A stretch of 64,000 nt of DNA from Shewanella japonica (GTDB lineage: Bacteria > Pseudomonadota > Gammaproteobacteria > Enterobacterales > Shewanellaceae), in NCBI RefSeq assembly GCF_002075795.1, contig NZ_CP020472.1, forward strand, positions 1,099,001 through 1,163,000. The letters are read 5' to 3'. How positions within the stretch are numbered: position 1 is the stretch's first letter; every line of letters starts with the position of its first letter. The position numbers and the translations under genes were made by a program. This document shows positions 9,066 to 17,006 of the stretch, in pieces. Below the pieces are notes generated by a model, which saw only the letters and a list, made by a program, of their open reading frames with translations, was not told the origin of the DNA and did not search any database.

Positions 9066-9560
9066 CTAACAATCGTCAGTATATAAAGTGGTTTTAGCGG
9101 GATAAGTTGCTCCACGAGCATCAGTCCACTGGTGGCTGTATTGTACGAAGCAGTTGCCAGCCCCATCACCAATGGTAGGGTGGTCAGCAGGATGAATTCT
9201 CATGTTTACTTCATTGGTTTTTTCCATTTCCCATGCACTTGGGTCATCAATACCTTCGACAAACATCACTAAGCTTGTTTCATCAGACTGCATGCTGCCA
9301 TATATGAGCGTTGCACCTGCATATTCATCGCCAATTGCAGCAGCATCTATCGACGCTTCTTTTTCAACACCATTAATCGCAGACTTCGAGTAAACCAAGC
9401 TGTTTGCGCTATCAATGGCTCCTGCCATCGCTTCAACGGTAGCAGTATGGGCATCGCCTTTAAGATCGATAAATTTTGGCGCTGCGACCACAGATAAAAT
9501 ACCCAAAATAATAATCACGACCACTAATTCAATTAGCGTAAAACCATTACTGCGCTGCAT
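9066..9560 (-). CDS. Type IV prepilin, MshA-like (orphan copy 1)
   Basis: The 164-residue protein has a very short leader MQRSNG ending in the prepilin peptidase site G/FTLIEL, with the Glu5 of the mature pilin, then the hydrophobic assembly helix [20 protein letters not shown]. The segment [12 protein letters not shown] and a C-terminal cysteine pair (NCFVQY and terminal DDC) are shared with the two other prepilins in this window. The leader and helix predict export, cleavage by PilD and assembly in a type IV or MSHA-like pilus. No pilus ATPase, platform or secretin gene is nearby, so it must use machinery encoded elsewhere. Start supported by GAGG upstream. Confidence 0.92.
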   Translation of the reverse strand: MQRSNGFTLIELVVVIIILGILSVVAAPKFIDLKGDAHTATVEAMAGAIDSANSLVYSKSAINGVEKEASIDAAAIGDEYAGATLIYGSMQSDETSLVMFVEGIDDPSAWEMEKTNEVNMRIHPADHPTIGDGAGNCFVQYSHQWTDARGATYPAKTTLYTDDC

Positions 9561-9722
9561 TATAAAACCTCAAATAGTGAATTTGTGGCTATTATTCCTC
9601 AATGAAAACTTAAAAAGTTACCACTTGGTGCCAGATAGAAGATTTATGGCATAACGCAAGGAATCATAGTGAGAGCAACTAAACAAAAAAGGCAAAGGAT
9701 CTGAAATAACATTGCATTTTAA

Positions 9723-9737
9723 TAGACGATCGGTCTA
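9723..9737. promoter_or_regulatory. Probable AcuR operator before acuR
   Basis: The inverted repeat TAGAC-GATCG-GTCTA lies 10 bases before the acuR ATG. An almost identical element precedes acuI. Pairing of the two sites with a TetR gene between them indicates autoregulation plus control of acuI. Confidence 0.75.
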
Positions 9738-9747
9738 ATATCATTTT

Positions 9748-10392
9748 ATGACAGAATCAATTGTAGAAAACATCACTAAACCACGACGAGGTAGGCCGCC
9801 CAAGCAGGCGAGAGACAGTCAAGATACTCGGGCGGAACTAATTCGCAGTGGTCTTGAGCAACTGACTGAGAATGGCTTTGCCTCTTCTGGAATCGATCAA
9901 ATTCTTAAAAAGGTCGGTGTGCCCAAAGGTTCGTTTTACTATTACTTTGCGAGTAAGGAAGCATTTGGTCAGGCTGTGATTGAAAACTACGCCACGTATT
10001 TTGCTTACAAACTTGATAAGTGCTTGCTAAACGAAGCTTACTCAGCGCTTGAACGTATTGGCCTTTTTGTTGAAAGTGCGATGGATGGTATGGAGCGCTA
10101 TCAATTTAAGCGTGGTTGTTTGGTTGGTAATTTAGGCCAAGAAGTGGATTTATTGCCTGAAAGCTACAGACAGCAATTGATTGATATATTTTTAGATTGG
10201 CAGCAAAGATTAACGGCTTGTCTAGAGGCTGCCAAAGTTGAGGGCGAATTATCCCCAACGGCTAATTGTGCATTATTAGCTGAGCATTTTTGGGTTGGCT
10301 GGGAAGGGGCGGTAAGCCGCGCAAAGTTAGTTAAAAGCACTCAGCCACTGCAAAATTACCTTGAATGTTTTATCGCAGGATTACCGCGATAA
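9748..10392 (+). CDS. acuR: TetR-family repressor AcuR
   Basis: The 214-residue protein has an N-terminal TetR helix-turn-helix after a basic arm (KPRRGRPPKQ), with IDQILKKVGVPKGSFYYYFASKEAFG as recognition region. The ligand domain contains FKRGCLVGNLGQE and HFWVGWEGAVSRAKL, which match the AcuR group that represses acrylate/DMSP genes. The gene directly precedes acuI on the same strand with a 47-base gap. Both genes carry the same inverted repeat immediately upstream, so AcuR probably represses itself and acuI until acrylate (or acryloyl-CoA) binds. The ATG has no clear ribosome site because the operator occupies that position. Confidence 0.9.
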   Translation: MTESIVENITKPRRGRPPKQARDSQDTRAELIRSGLEQLTENGFASSGIDQILKKVGVPKGSFYYYFASKEAFGQAVIENYATYFAYKLDKCLLNEAYSALERIGLFVESAMDGMERYQFKRGCLVGNLGQEVDLLPESYRQQLIDIFLDWQQRLTACLEAAKVEGELSPTANCALLAEHFWVGWEGAVSRAKLVKSTQPLQNYLECFIAGLPR

Positions 10393-10409
10393 AATTTTTT
10401 AACTATTTA

Positions 10410-10424
10410 TAGACGAGCGGTCTA
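10410..10424. promoter_or_regulatory. Probable AcuR operator before acuI
   Basis: The inverted repeat TAGAC-GAGCG-GTCTA ends 15 bases before the acuI ATG. It differs from the acuR operator at one spacer base. Its own site implies that acuI has a promoter in the acuR-acuI gap. Confidence 0.75.
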
Positions 10425-10439
10425 TATTGAGGAGTGACC

Positions 10440-11423
10440 ATGTTTAACGGCTTATTAATTGAAAAAGATGACCAAGGATATCGCGCGGCAGTTAAGGAAA
10501 TTGATGAGAGTGTTTTACCCGATGGCGATGTAAGCGTAAAAGTGATTTATAGCACGATAAACTATAAAGATGCATTGGCAATTACCGGTAAAGGTCCTGT
10601 GGTCAGGCAGTTTCCTATGGTGCCTGGTATTGATTTAGTGGGGCTTGTTGAAGCGTCCGACACTGATAAATTCAAAGTTGGCGATTACGTGTTACTCAAT
10701 GGCTTTGGTGTTGGTGAAGTACATTGCGGTGGTCTTGCTGAGCGGGCGCGTTTAAAAAGTGAATGGTTGATCCCATTGCCTAATGCCTTTACACCAAAGC
10801 AAGCTATGGCGATTGGCACAGCAGGTTATACCGCAATGTTGAGTGTGATTGCGCTGGAGAAAAATGGCGTCACTCCTGAAAAAGGTGAAATTCTGGTGAC
10901 AGGCGCTAATGGCGGTGTCGGCAGCTTTGCTATCGCCATTTTAGCCAAACTTGGCTATCAGGTTGTGGCATCAACAGGGCGAGCAGATCAAGCCGCTTAT
11001 CTTGAAAAGCTTGGCGCTGCAGAAGTGGTTGACCGTAACACCCTATCGGAGCCAGGTAGACCATTAGCCAGAGAGCGCTGGGCTGGGGCGATTGATTCTG
11101 TTGGTAGTCACACCTTAGCCAATATCTGCGCCAGTACAAAATATGGCGGCACAGTAGCGGCTTGTGGCTTGGCCCAAGGGATGGACTTTCCTTCTTCTGT
11201 CATGCCATTTATTTTACGTGGTGTGACGCTAGCGGGTATCGACAGTGTTATGCGTCCTCTTGAAGACAGACTTGAGGCATGGCAACGCTTAACTGAGATT
11301 ATTGAACCACAAATGTTTGATGATATTTCAGCAGATATTGGCTTAGATGAAGTGATAAGCACGGCAGAAGCGTTAATGGCAGGTCAAGTTCGTGGTCGCG
11401 TTGTGGTCGATTTAACTAAGTAG
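10440..11423 (+). CDS. acuI: Acryloyl-CoA reductase AcuI (YhdH-type MDR)
   Basis: The 327-residue protein is started at ATG 10440 with GAGGAG five bases upstream; a GTG at 10434 overlaps that site. It is a zinc-free medium-chain dehydrogenase/reductase: STINYKDALAITGKGPVVRQFPMVPGID near the start, GTAGYTAML, then the NADPH-binding TGANGGVGSFA. It aligns along its length with E. coli YhdH/AcuI. AcuI reduces the toxic acryloyl-CoA to propionyl-CoA using NADPH, a detoxification and assimilation step after DMSP cleavage or from acrylate. No DMSP lyase gene is in the window, so here it may serve exogenous acrylate. Confidence 0.93.
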   Translation: MFNGLLIEKDDQGYRAAVKEIDESVLPDGDVSVKVIYSTINYKDALAITGKGPVVRQFPMVPGIDLVGLVEASDTDKFKVGDYVLLNGFGVGEVHCGGLAERARLKSEWLIPLPNAFTPKQAMAIGTAGYTAMLSVIALEKNGVTPEKGEILVTGANGGVGSFAIAILAKLGYQVVASTGRADQAAYLEKLGAAEVVDRNTLSEPGRPLARERWAGAIDSVGSHTLANICASTKYGGTVAACGLAQGMDFPSSVMPFILRGVTLAGIDSVMRPLEDRLEAWQRLTEIIEPQMFDDISADIGLDEVISTAEALMAGQVRGRVVVDLTK

Positions 11424-11448
11424 CAAAAGTACACTTTCATCGACTCAT

Positions 11449-11476
11449 AAAAAAGCCAGTCAATTGACTGGCTTTT
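11449..11476. terminator. Bidirectional terminator
   Basis: The palindrome AGCCAGTCAATTGACTGGCT is flanked by A and T tracts between the convergent acuI and M13 peptidase genes. Confidence 0.88.
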
Positions 11477-11498
11477 TATTTATCGGGTGATTGACCGA

Positions 11499-13580
11499 TT
11501 ACCAAATACGAACGCGTTGGTCTTCTGGTAAGTAAAGCTTGTCACCTGGTTTCACGTCAAACGCTTTGTACCATGCATCATGGTTACGTGGCGCAAGTGC
11601 GCGGTAACGGCCTGGTGCGTGAGTACCTGCACGCAGCTGACTTAACATGCTTTGCTCGGTGCGTTTTTCTTTCCACACTTGTGCCCATGCTAAGAAGAAA
11701 CGTTGATCGCCCGTCAGGCCATCAATAATCGGTGCTTCTTTACCATTTAAGCTCAGTTGATATGCATGATAGGCCATGGCTAAACCACCTACATCACCAA
11801 TATTTTCGCCTAAGCTGTTACGGCCATTTACGAAGTTGTCCGGTAGTGGCTCGTATTGACTGTATTGATCTGCAAGCATATCGGCTTTCGCCTCAAATGC
11901 GGCTCGGTCACTGTCAGTCCACCAGTTACGTTGAATACCGTTAGCATCAGATTTAGAGCCTTGGTCATCAAAGCCATGGCCCATTTCATGACCAATCACA
12001 GCGCCAATGCCGCCATAGTTCACAGCTGGGTCGGCATTTGGATCGAAAAACGGAGGCTGTAAAATCGCAGCTGGGAACACAATCTCGTTAAATGAGCTGT
12101 TGTAGTAGGCATTAACAAATTGAGGCGTCATGCCCCAACGGTTACGGTCAGTCTTTTTCAATTCTTTAGCAACGCTATCGGCATGGAAGTATTGGCGTAA
12201 GTTTTGGATATTAGTGATTAAGTCTTTGTTGGTTAATGTTAGGCCATCGAATTCTTGCCATACATCTGGGTAACCAATCTTAGGTTTGAATGCTGCAAGT
12301 TTAGCGTGGGCGTTTACCTTAGTTTCATCACCCATCCAATCAAGACCATCAATACGTTGACCTAACGCAGTGCGAAGGTTTTCAACCAATTCAGCCATTT
12401 GCTGTTTTGATGACTCAGGGAAGTAACGCGCCACATACACTTTACCAATAGCAAAACCTAACGATTGGGTGCCAGACATTTCGGCTACGGCACGTTTCCA
12501 GCGCGGTTTAGGCTCTTCTTGTCCGCTCAGTTCTTTGCCATAAAAAGCAAAGCTTGCGTTGTAGATATCTTCAGATAGTAAGCCTGCATTGTTACTGACA
12601 GTGTGGAAGGTCAGGTAGTCTTGCCATACATTTAACGGCTCGTTATTGATTAGCTCAATCATCGCTTTGATCGGCTCAGGCTGAGACACGTTAAGTTGTG
12701 GGATTTGGTAACCTGATTGCTCAAAGAATAAGTCCCAGTTGAAGTTAGGGTACTCATTATTTAAGTCTGCACGTTTAACCTGATTTAAGGTTAAGTCACG
12801 GTTACGGCGTTTCTCTCGTGGCCATTGACCTTCAGCAATTTTAGTTTCTAATGCAAGAATAGCTTCTGCGCGAGCTTGGCCATCTTTAATGCCAGCAAAA
12901 GCTAGCATTTCAGCAATGTGGCTCACATAAGCGGTGCGAATTTTTACAAAACGCTCGCTGTCTTCTAGGTAGTAAGAGCGATCAGGTAAGCCTAAACCGC
13001 CAGCGCCAATAGACAGTTCATATTGGTTTGGATCTAAACGGTTGAACCACATGCCGCCATAAATTGGCGATTCAGCATCGGTGAGCCACGCGTTACCAAA
13101 TACCTTGGTTAAGTCATCAGTGTTTTTAACTGCGGTAATAGTATCTAATGTGCCTTGAATAGGGGTGATACCCAATTTATTGATGGTATCAGTGTCCATG
13201 TAAGACTGATAAAAATCTGCAATTAACTGCTCTTCAGCATTTAAATCACTACGACTAGCGATATCATCAATGATTTCTTTAACTTGTTTCTCGCTGCGCT
13301 CACCTAATGCAGTGAAAGCGCCATAACGAGTTTTATCCGCAGGCATTTCAAAGTTGTCATACCAAGTGCCACTGGCATACATAAAGAAGTCGTTACCCGG
13401 TTTTACCGCTTCATTTCGGGCGGTTAAATCAATCCCGAAATCGCCTAACTCAGCGTGGGTGTTGGTGGCTTTTGTTACTGTAGCTTCTGCCTTATTCGTG
13501 TCATTGACTTTGACATCTGAACTGCCGCAAGCACTCAAAAAGGTTGAGGCTAGTGCAATTGCAATTAGCGTTTTTTTCAT
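11499..13580 (-). CDS. pepO: M13-family zinc metallopeptidase, lipoprotein (PepO-like)
   Basis: The 693-residue protein starts at ATG 13580 with AAGGA upstream. The lipobox is LSAC, predicting a lipid-anchored envelope enzyme. The N-terminal M13 domain begins around GIDLTARNEAVKPGNDFFMYASGTWYDNFEMP. The zinc motif HEMGH covers residues 531-535, the third ligand is Glu592 in GENIGDVGG with Asp596, and the NAYYNSSFNEIVFPAAILQPPFF substrate-site segment precedes it. The C-terminus (DAWYKAFDVKPGDKLYLPEDQRVRIW) ends as neprilysin-family enzymes do. All catalytic residues are present, so it should cleave small peptides. It is monocistronic and convergent with acuI. Confidence 0.95.
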   Translation of the reverse strand: MKKTLIAIALASTFLSACGSSDVKVNDTNKAEATVTKATNTHAELGDFGIDLTARNEAVKPGNDFFMYASGTWYDNFEMPADKTRYGAFTALGERSEKQVKEIIDDIASRSDLNAEEQLIADFYQSYMDTDTINKLGITPIQGTLDTITAVKNTDDLTKVFGNAWLTDAESPIYGGMWFNRLDPNQYELSIGAGGLGLPDRSYYLEDSERFVKIRTAYVSHIAEMLAFAGIKDGQARAEAILALETKIAEGQWPREKRRNRDLTLNQVKRADLNNEYPNFNWDLFFEQSGYQIPQLNVSQPEPIKAMIELINNEPLNVWQDYLTFHTVSNNAGLLSEDIYNASFAFYGKELSGQEEPKPRWKRAVAEMSGTQSLGFAIGKVYVARYFPESSKQQMAELVENLRTALGQRIDGLDWMGDETKVNAHAKLAAFKPKIGYPDVWQEFDGLTLTNKDLITNIQNLRQYFHADSVAKELKKTDRNRWGMTPQFVNAYYNSSFNEIVFPAAILQPPFFDPNADPAVNYGGIGAVIGHEMGHGFDDQGSKSDANGIQRNWWTDSDRAAFEAKADMLADQYSQYEPLPDNFVNGRNSLGENIGDVGGLAMAYHAYQLSLNGKEAPIIDGLTGDQRFFLAWAQVWKEKRTEQSMLSQLRAGTHAPGRYRALAPRNHDAWYKAFDVKPGDKLYLPEDQRVRIW

Positions 13581-14058
13581 TGTGGTCTGCTTCCTTACAA
13601 AAAATGGGGTTCATTTTTGTTTTTTATTGGTTTTATTTTGATTTTTATTCGGGCGATCTTTTTACAACGACAATTTTTTACTGCAATTATCTATAGGATC
13701 CATATCTAATAATCGCCACCATATTCTAAGACTGAGCCAAAAAGTCAATCTTATAATTGTTAGCAAATCTTGTTACGTATATAGCCAGCTTGAGCTTAAT
13801 ACTTAGGTATGAATCTAAACTGAAACAATGAGGTGAGCATTTGGGAGATAAGTGTTAAATATTAATGCGAAACAATAATGTTATTTTGAAAGCGCTTTCT
13901 GTGTTTATTTTTTGTTAATTAATTGTTTTGCTTTATGTGTGGTTCTGGTTGTTTTGGCTAAATGTAACAAAATATTTGGTAAGTGCGTTAATTGACGACT
14001 ACAGGTTAAAAGGCAGCTTAATTGTTTGTATTAATTCTACATTACACAAGGAATGTCT
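13581..14058. other. Intergenic promoter region for M13 peptidase and tonB
   Basis: About 480 AT-rich bases between divergent genes. The only distinct signal is the palindrome at 13888-13899; I see no gene here. Confidence 0.6.
13888..13899. promoter_or_regulatory. LacI-type operator candidate
   Basis: The perfect 12-bp palindrome GAAAGCGCTTTC with central CG has the form bound by LacI-family regulators. It is about 160 bases upstream of the tonB-like gene. No LacI gene is in the window, so the regulator would be encoded elsewhere. Confidence 0.5.
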
Positions 14059-14742
14059 ATGACCTCAGATCAAACTGCTTTTCAAAATAGTTCAGATTTT
14101 TACTCAAACTCTGTGAATTTTTTCCATTATATTACCTCATCTCGCATAGTGAGCCATGTGAGTATTTTACTCGTTGGTGGGGCTATCACGCTTGCCTTGT
14201 TTGTATTCATGGCCCAGTTGATAAAAAGCGATGATGTTTATGTCGAAGAAGTGCAACCGAGCCCAATCATTGATTATTTTGAGAGGCCAGCAGAGCCGTC
14301 AAAGCCGATAAAAAAAATTAGATTGGAAAAGAAATCAATACCGCCCTTAGTTAAACGCGATACGGTTGCGACAACCAGCTCGGATACGAATAATACTTTT
14401 GATGACATCTCGCCAGAAATGACGACGCCGATTCAAGAAACGTTTACTCCGGGATTTAATGAAGGGGACGCAATGCCTGTAGTACAAGTCTCACCTCAGT
14501 ATCCTATGGATGCTGCTCGTGACGGGAAAGAAGGTTATGTGATAGTGATGTTTGATATCAGTAGCAGTGGGGCGGTTATCAATGCACAAGTGCTGGAGGC
14601 TGAACCTAAAAGAACCTTTAACCATGCAGCTTTGCAGGCGATTAATAATTGGAAGTACAAACCAAAAACGGTCAAAGGTCAGGGCGTGATCCAACATAAT
14701 CAGCAAGTAAGATTAGACTTTACGCTCGATCATTCTCAGTAA
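14059..14742 (+). CDS. TonB-like energy transducer (orphan)
   Basis: The 227-residue protein is started at ATG 14059, six bases after AAGGA; an ATG at 14053 abuts the ribosome site. One membrane segment lies near residues 33-54 (VSILLVGGAITLALFVFMAQL). A short periplasmic linker follows, with few prolines (ERPAEPSKPIKKIRLEKK). The TonB C-terminal domain spans about 135-225: VVQVSPQYPMDAARDGKEGYVIVMFDIS, then AALQAINNWKYKPKTVKG. It would couple the proton gradient to outer-membrane receptors. No exbB or exbD is adjacent. The last codons and stop lie within a 13-bp tandem repeat. Confidence 0.9.
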   Translation: MTSDQTAFQNSSDFYSNSVNFFHYITSSRIVSHVSILLVGGAITLALFVFMAQLIKSDDVYVEEVQPSPIIDYFERPAEPSKPIKKIRLEKKSIPPLVKRDTVATTSSDTNNTFDDISPEMTTPIQETFTPGFNEGDAMPVVQVSPQYPMDAARDGKEGYVIVMFDISSSGAVINAQVLEAEPKRTFNHAALQAINNWKYKPKTVKGQGVIQHNQQVRLDFTLDHSQ

Positions 14743-14799
14743 TAATACTCAGTAATAGCGCTCAGTAATAGCGCTCAGTTATTGCACTCAGTAATCGCA
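14735..14799. repeat. 13-bp tandem repeat, five copies, across the tonB stop codon
   Basis: Five imperfect 13-base units based on CTCAGTAATAGCG run head to tail. The first copy encodes the final Ser-Gln and the TAA stop. Copies 2 and 3 are identical; copies 4 and 5 have diverged. Confidence 0.9.
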
Positions 14800-14874
14800 C
14801 GTAGCCGTATTGGCGGTTTTATTCGGGTTAACCTAGCTCATTAAGCTGCAGAGTTAGGTTAATCTGCTAAACCA

Positions 14875-15774
14875 CTATTGTCGCTGTGATGGCGGCAGGT
14901 GACGACTTATCCAGTCTGACGTAAAGGTAATAAAACTCGCTAATCTTGCTGATTGATGTATCAGTTGTGGATGAACAAGGTAAGTAGAAGAGGCCTGTGT
15001 GGGCTCATTGACGAGTAAAGGCATTAAGTTGCCAACTTCAAGTTCTCTATCAACCAAATACTCAGGCACAAAAATGATCCCTTGGGCATCAAGTGCTAAC
15101 GCTTTTAGCATGTGATTATCATTAATGCTTAAATGACTTTTCACCATCATCGGTTCTTGCCCTATATGCCACAGGCTTTGTTCTTCAGCGGTTAAGCAAT
15201 GATGTTGTGTCAGCTCTTCAATTGTACTTGGAGCACCGTGTTGTTCAATATAAGCGGGTGCCGCGCAGCATACATACTGGTAAGAAAATAACTTTTTAGC
15301 CACCATATTTTGAGGTGGTGTTTTGGTTGCTCTAATGGCTAAATCAAAGTCATTTTGGGTTAAATCGTAGGTGGTGTAACTACTGTCGAGCGTAAACTCA
15401 ATGAGTGGATTTTGCTTTTGAAAATCACGGCAAATAGTCAATAGGTAACGTTGGGTAAACTGGCTGGGTGCTGTAATACGAATTCGACCCGCAATACTGT
15501 CATTGTCATGGCGTATCTGCCTATCTAACTCCAATAACGATTGTTTTACCTGTCCCATCTTCGCCAATATTAATTCACCTTGAGGTGTGAGTTTTACACT
15601 GCGCGTACTGCGGATCAGCAAAGGTCTGCCAAACTCCTTTTCTAATTGGCGGATCTGTTCCGAAAGATAGCCTCTGGAAATGCCTAAAGTCGCCGCTGCT
15701 TCGGTAAAGCTGAGCTGTTTTGCGACTTCATTAAATAGAAATAGTCGCTCAAATTTCTTGTGCTCTCGGCTCAT
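14875..15774 (-). CDS. LysR-family regulator, next to an aldo-keto reductase
   Basis: The 299-residue protein starts at ATG 15774 with AAGGA upstream. The N-terminal winged helix (FLFNEVAKQLSFTEAAATLGISRGYLSEQIRQLEKE) is followed by an inducer-binding domain with RIRITAPSQF and FDLAIRATKTPPQNM typical of the CrgA/DsdC-like LysR group. It is divergent from the aldo-keto reductase gene across about 170 bases, the usual arrangement in which such a regulator controls its neighbour. The inducer is unknown. Confidence 0.92.
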   Translation of the reverse strand: MSREHKKFERLFLFNEVAKQLSFTEAAATLGISRGYLSEQIRQLEKEFGRPLLIRSTRSVKLTPQGELILAKMGQVKQSLLELDRQIRHDNDSIAGRIRITAPSQFTQRYLLTICRDFQKQNPLIEFTLDSSYTTYDLTQNDFDLAIRATKTPPQNMVAKKLFSYQYVCCAAPAYIEQHGAPSTIEELTQHHCLTAEEQSLWHIGQEPMMVKSHLSINDNHMLKALALDAQGIIFVPEYLVDRELEVGNLMPLLVNEPTQASSTYLVHPQLIHQSARLASFITFTSDWISRHLPPSQRQ

Positions 15775-15942
15775 TAGCTTAGTCCTTCATAAAATACGGA
15801 TGATAGTTTTTGTTCTTTAAAGTGAATTGTATTTTGTTATTGGTAGTTATATCAAATAATGATTTTGGAGAATACGGTTCCACTGATGGGCTTAATGTTG
15901 AGAATATGCATCATCTTAATACTTAACATCAGTGATTAAACC

Positions 15943-16950
15943 ATGAAGTCTGTCGTTAAACCTTTGGCAAATGTTAGCCCTAGTCCTTTACCTCTTAATC
16001 AGCACTTACCTCACGCAAGCCCTTTAGTGTATGGCTGTATGGGGTTGGGAGGGGGCTGGAATAATAATGGCATAAATGCAAAAGACTTAGCGCAGGCACA
16101 TGATGTGGTGAATACCGCTTTAGACCAAGGGATAAACTATTTTGACCATGCGGATATTTATACTTTTGGTAAAGCGGAACAAGTATTTGGTCAAGTTTTA
16201 TCGTCTCGACCTGAGCTAAGAGAGCATATGTTGATTCAAACTAAATGCGGTATTCGATTTGCTGATGATAAGGGGCCTAAACGCTATGATTTATCAGCAC
16301 AATGGATAGGCCACAGTGTGAATCAAAGTCTAAAACACCTGCAAACTGACTACCTAGATGTACTGGTATTACACCGACCCGATCCGCTAATGGATGCAGA
16401 AGATGTTGCCAAAACCTATCATCGACTTCGTGACGAAGGCAAAGTGAGATTTCTAGGTGTCTCGAATATGCAACACCATCAAATGCGTATGCTGCAACAG
16501 CATTTAGATACGCCTTTGGTCGTGAATCAGTTAGAGCTGAGTTTACACAAACAGCATTGGATAGATGAAACCGTTTATGCCGGAAATCAGCTTGGGGCTG
16601 ATATTAATTTTACCCCTGGCACATTGGAATATTGCCAACAGCAACACATTCAAGTGCAGTCGTGGGGAAGCTTATGCCAAGGACGATACAGCGGCGCAGA
16701 TCTCAGTGATGAGCCAATGCGGGTTAAACAAACCTACGCATTAGTTTGTCAGCTTGCCGCTGAATACAGTGTCAGTAAAGAGGCCATCATTCTTGCTTGG
16801 TTAATGCAGCATCCGGCTCGAGTTCAGCCAGTGGTTGGAACAACCGACTTACAACGTATTGCAGCATGTCAGCAAGCAGTGGGGTTACAGCTAACTCGTG
16901 AGCATTGGTATGCCTTATATGTCAGTGCAAAGGGGCATGAACTGCCTTAA
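15943..16950 (+). CDS. Aldo/keto reductase, YdhF-like
   Basis: A 335-residue cytoplasmic NADPH-dependent oxidoreductase of the (beta/alpha)8 AKR fold. The catalytic tetrad is visible: Asp68 and Tyr73 in FDHADIYTFGKAE, Lys101 in IQTKCG and His144 in LHRPDP. The segment GKVRFLGVSN and the late AWLMQHPARVQPVVGTT are standard. The overall pattern is closest to the E. coli YdhF group. The ribosome site is weak. It reduces aldehydes or ketones; the specific substrate is unknown. The divergent LysR gene is its likely regulator. Confidence 0.9.
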   Translation: MKSVVKPLANVSPSPLPLNQHLPHASPLVYGCMGLGGGWNNNGINAKDLAQAHDVVNTALDQGINYFDHADIYTFGKAEQVFGQVLSSRPELREHMLIQTKCGIRFADDKGPKRYDLSAQWIGHSVNQSLKHLQTDYLDVLVLHRPDPLMDAEDVAKTYHRLRDEGKVRFLGVSNMQHHQMRMLQQHLDTPLVVNQLELSLHKQHWIDETVYAGNQLGADINFTPGTLEYCQQQHIQVQSWGSLCQGRYSGADLSDEPMRVKQTYALVCQLAAEYSVSKEAIILAWLMQHPARVQPVVGTTDLQRIAACQQAVGLQLTREHWYALYVSAKGHELP

Positions 16951-17006
16951 TTTCAGCACGTTATTGGGCTGATTTGGATTATTCATTAATGGATTAAGAA
17001 GGTGTT

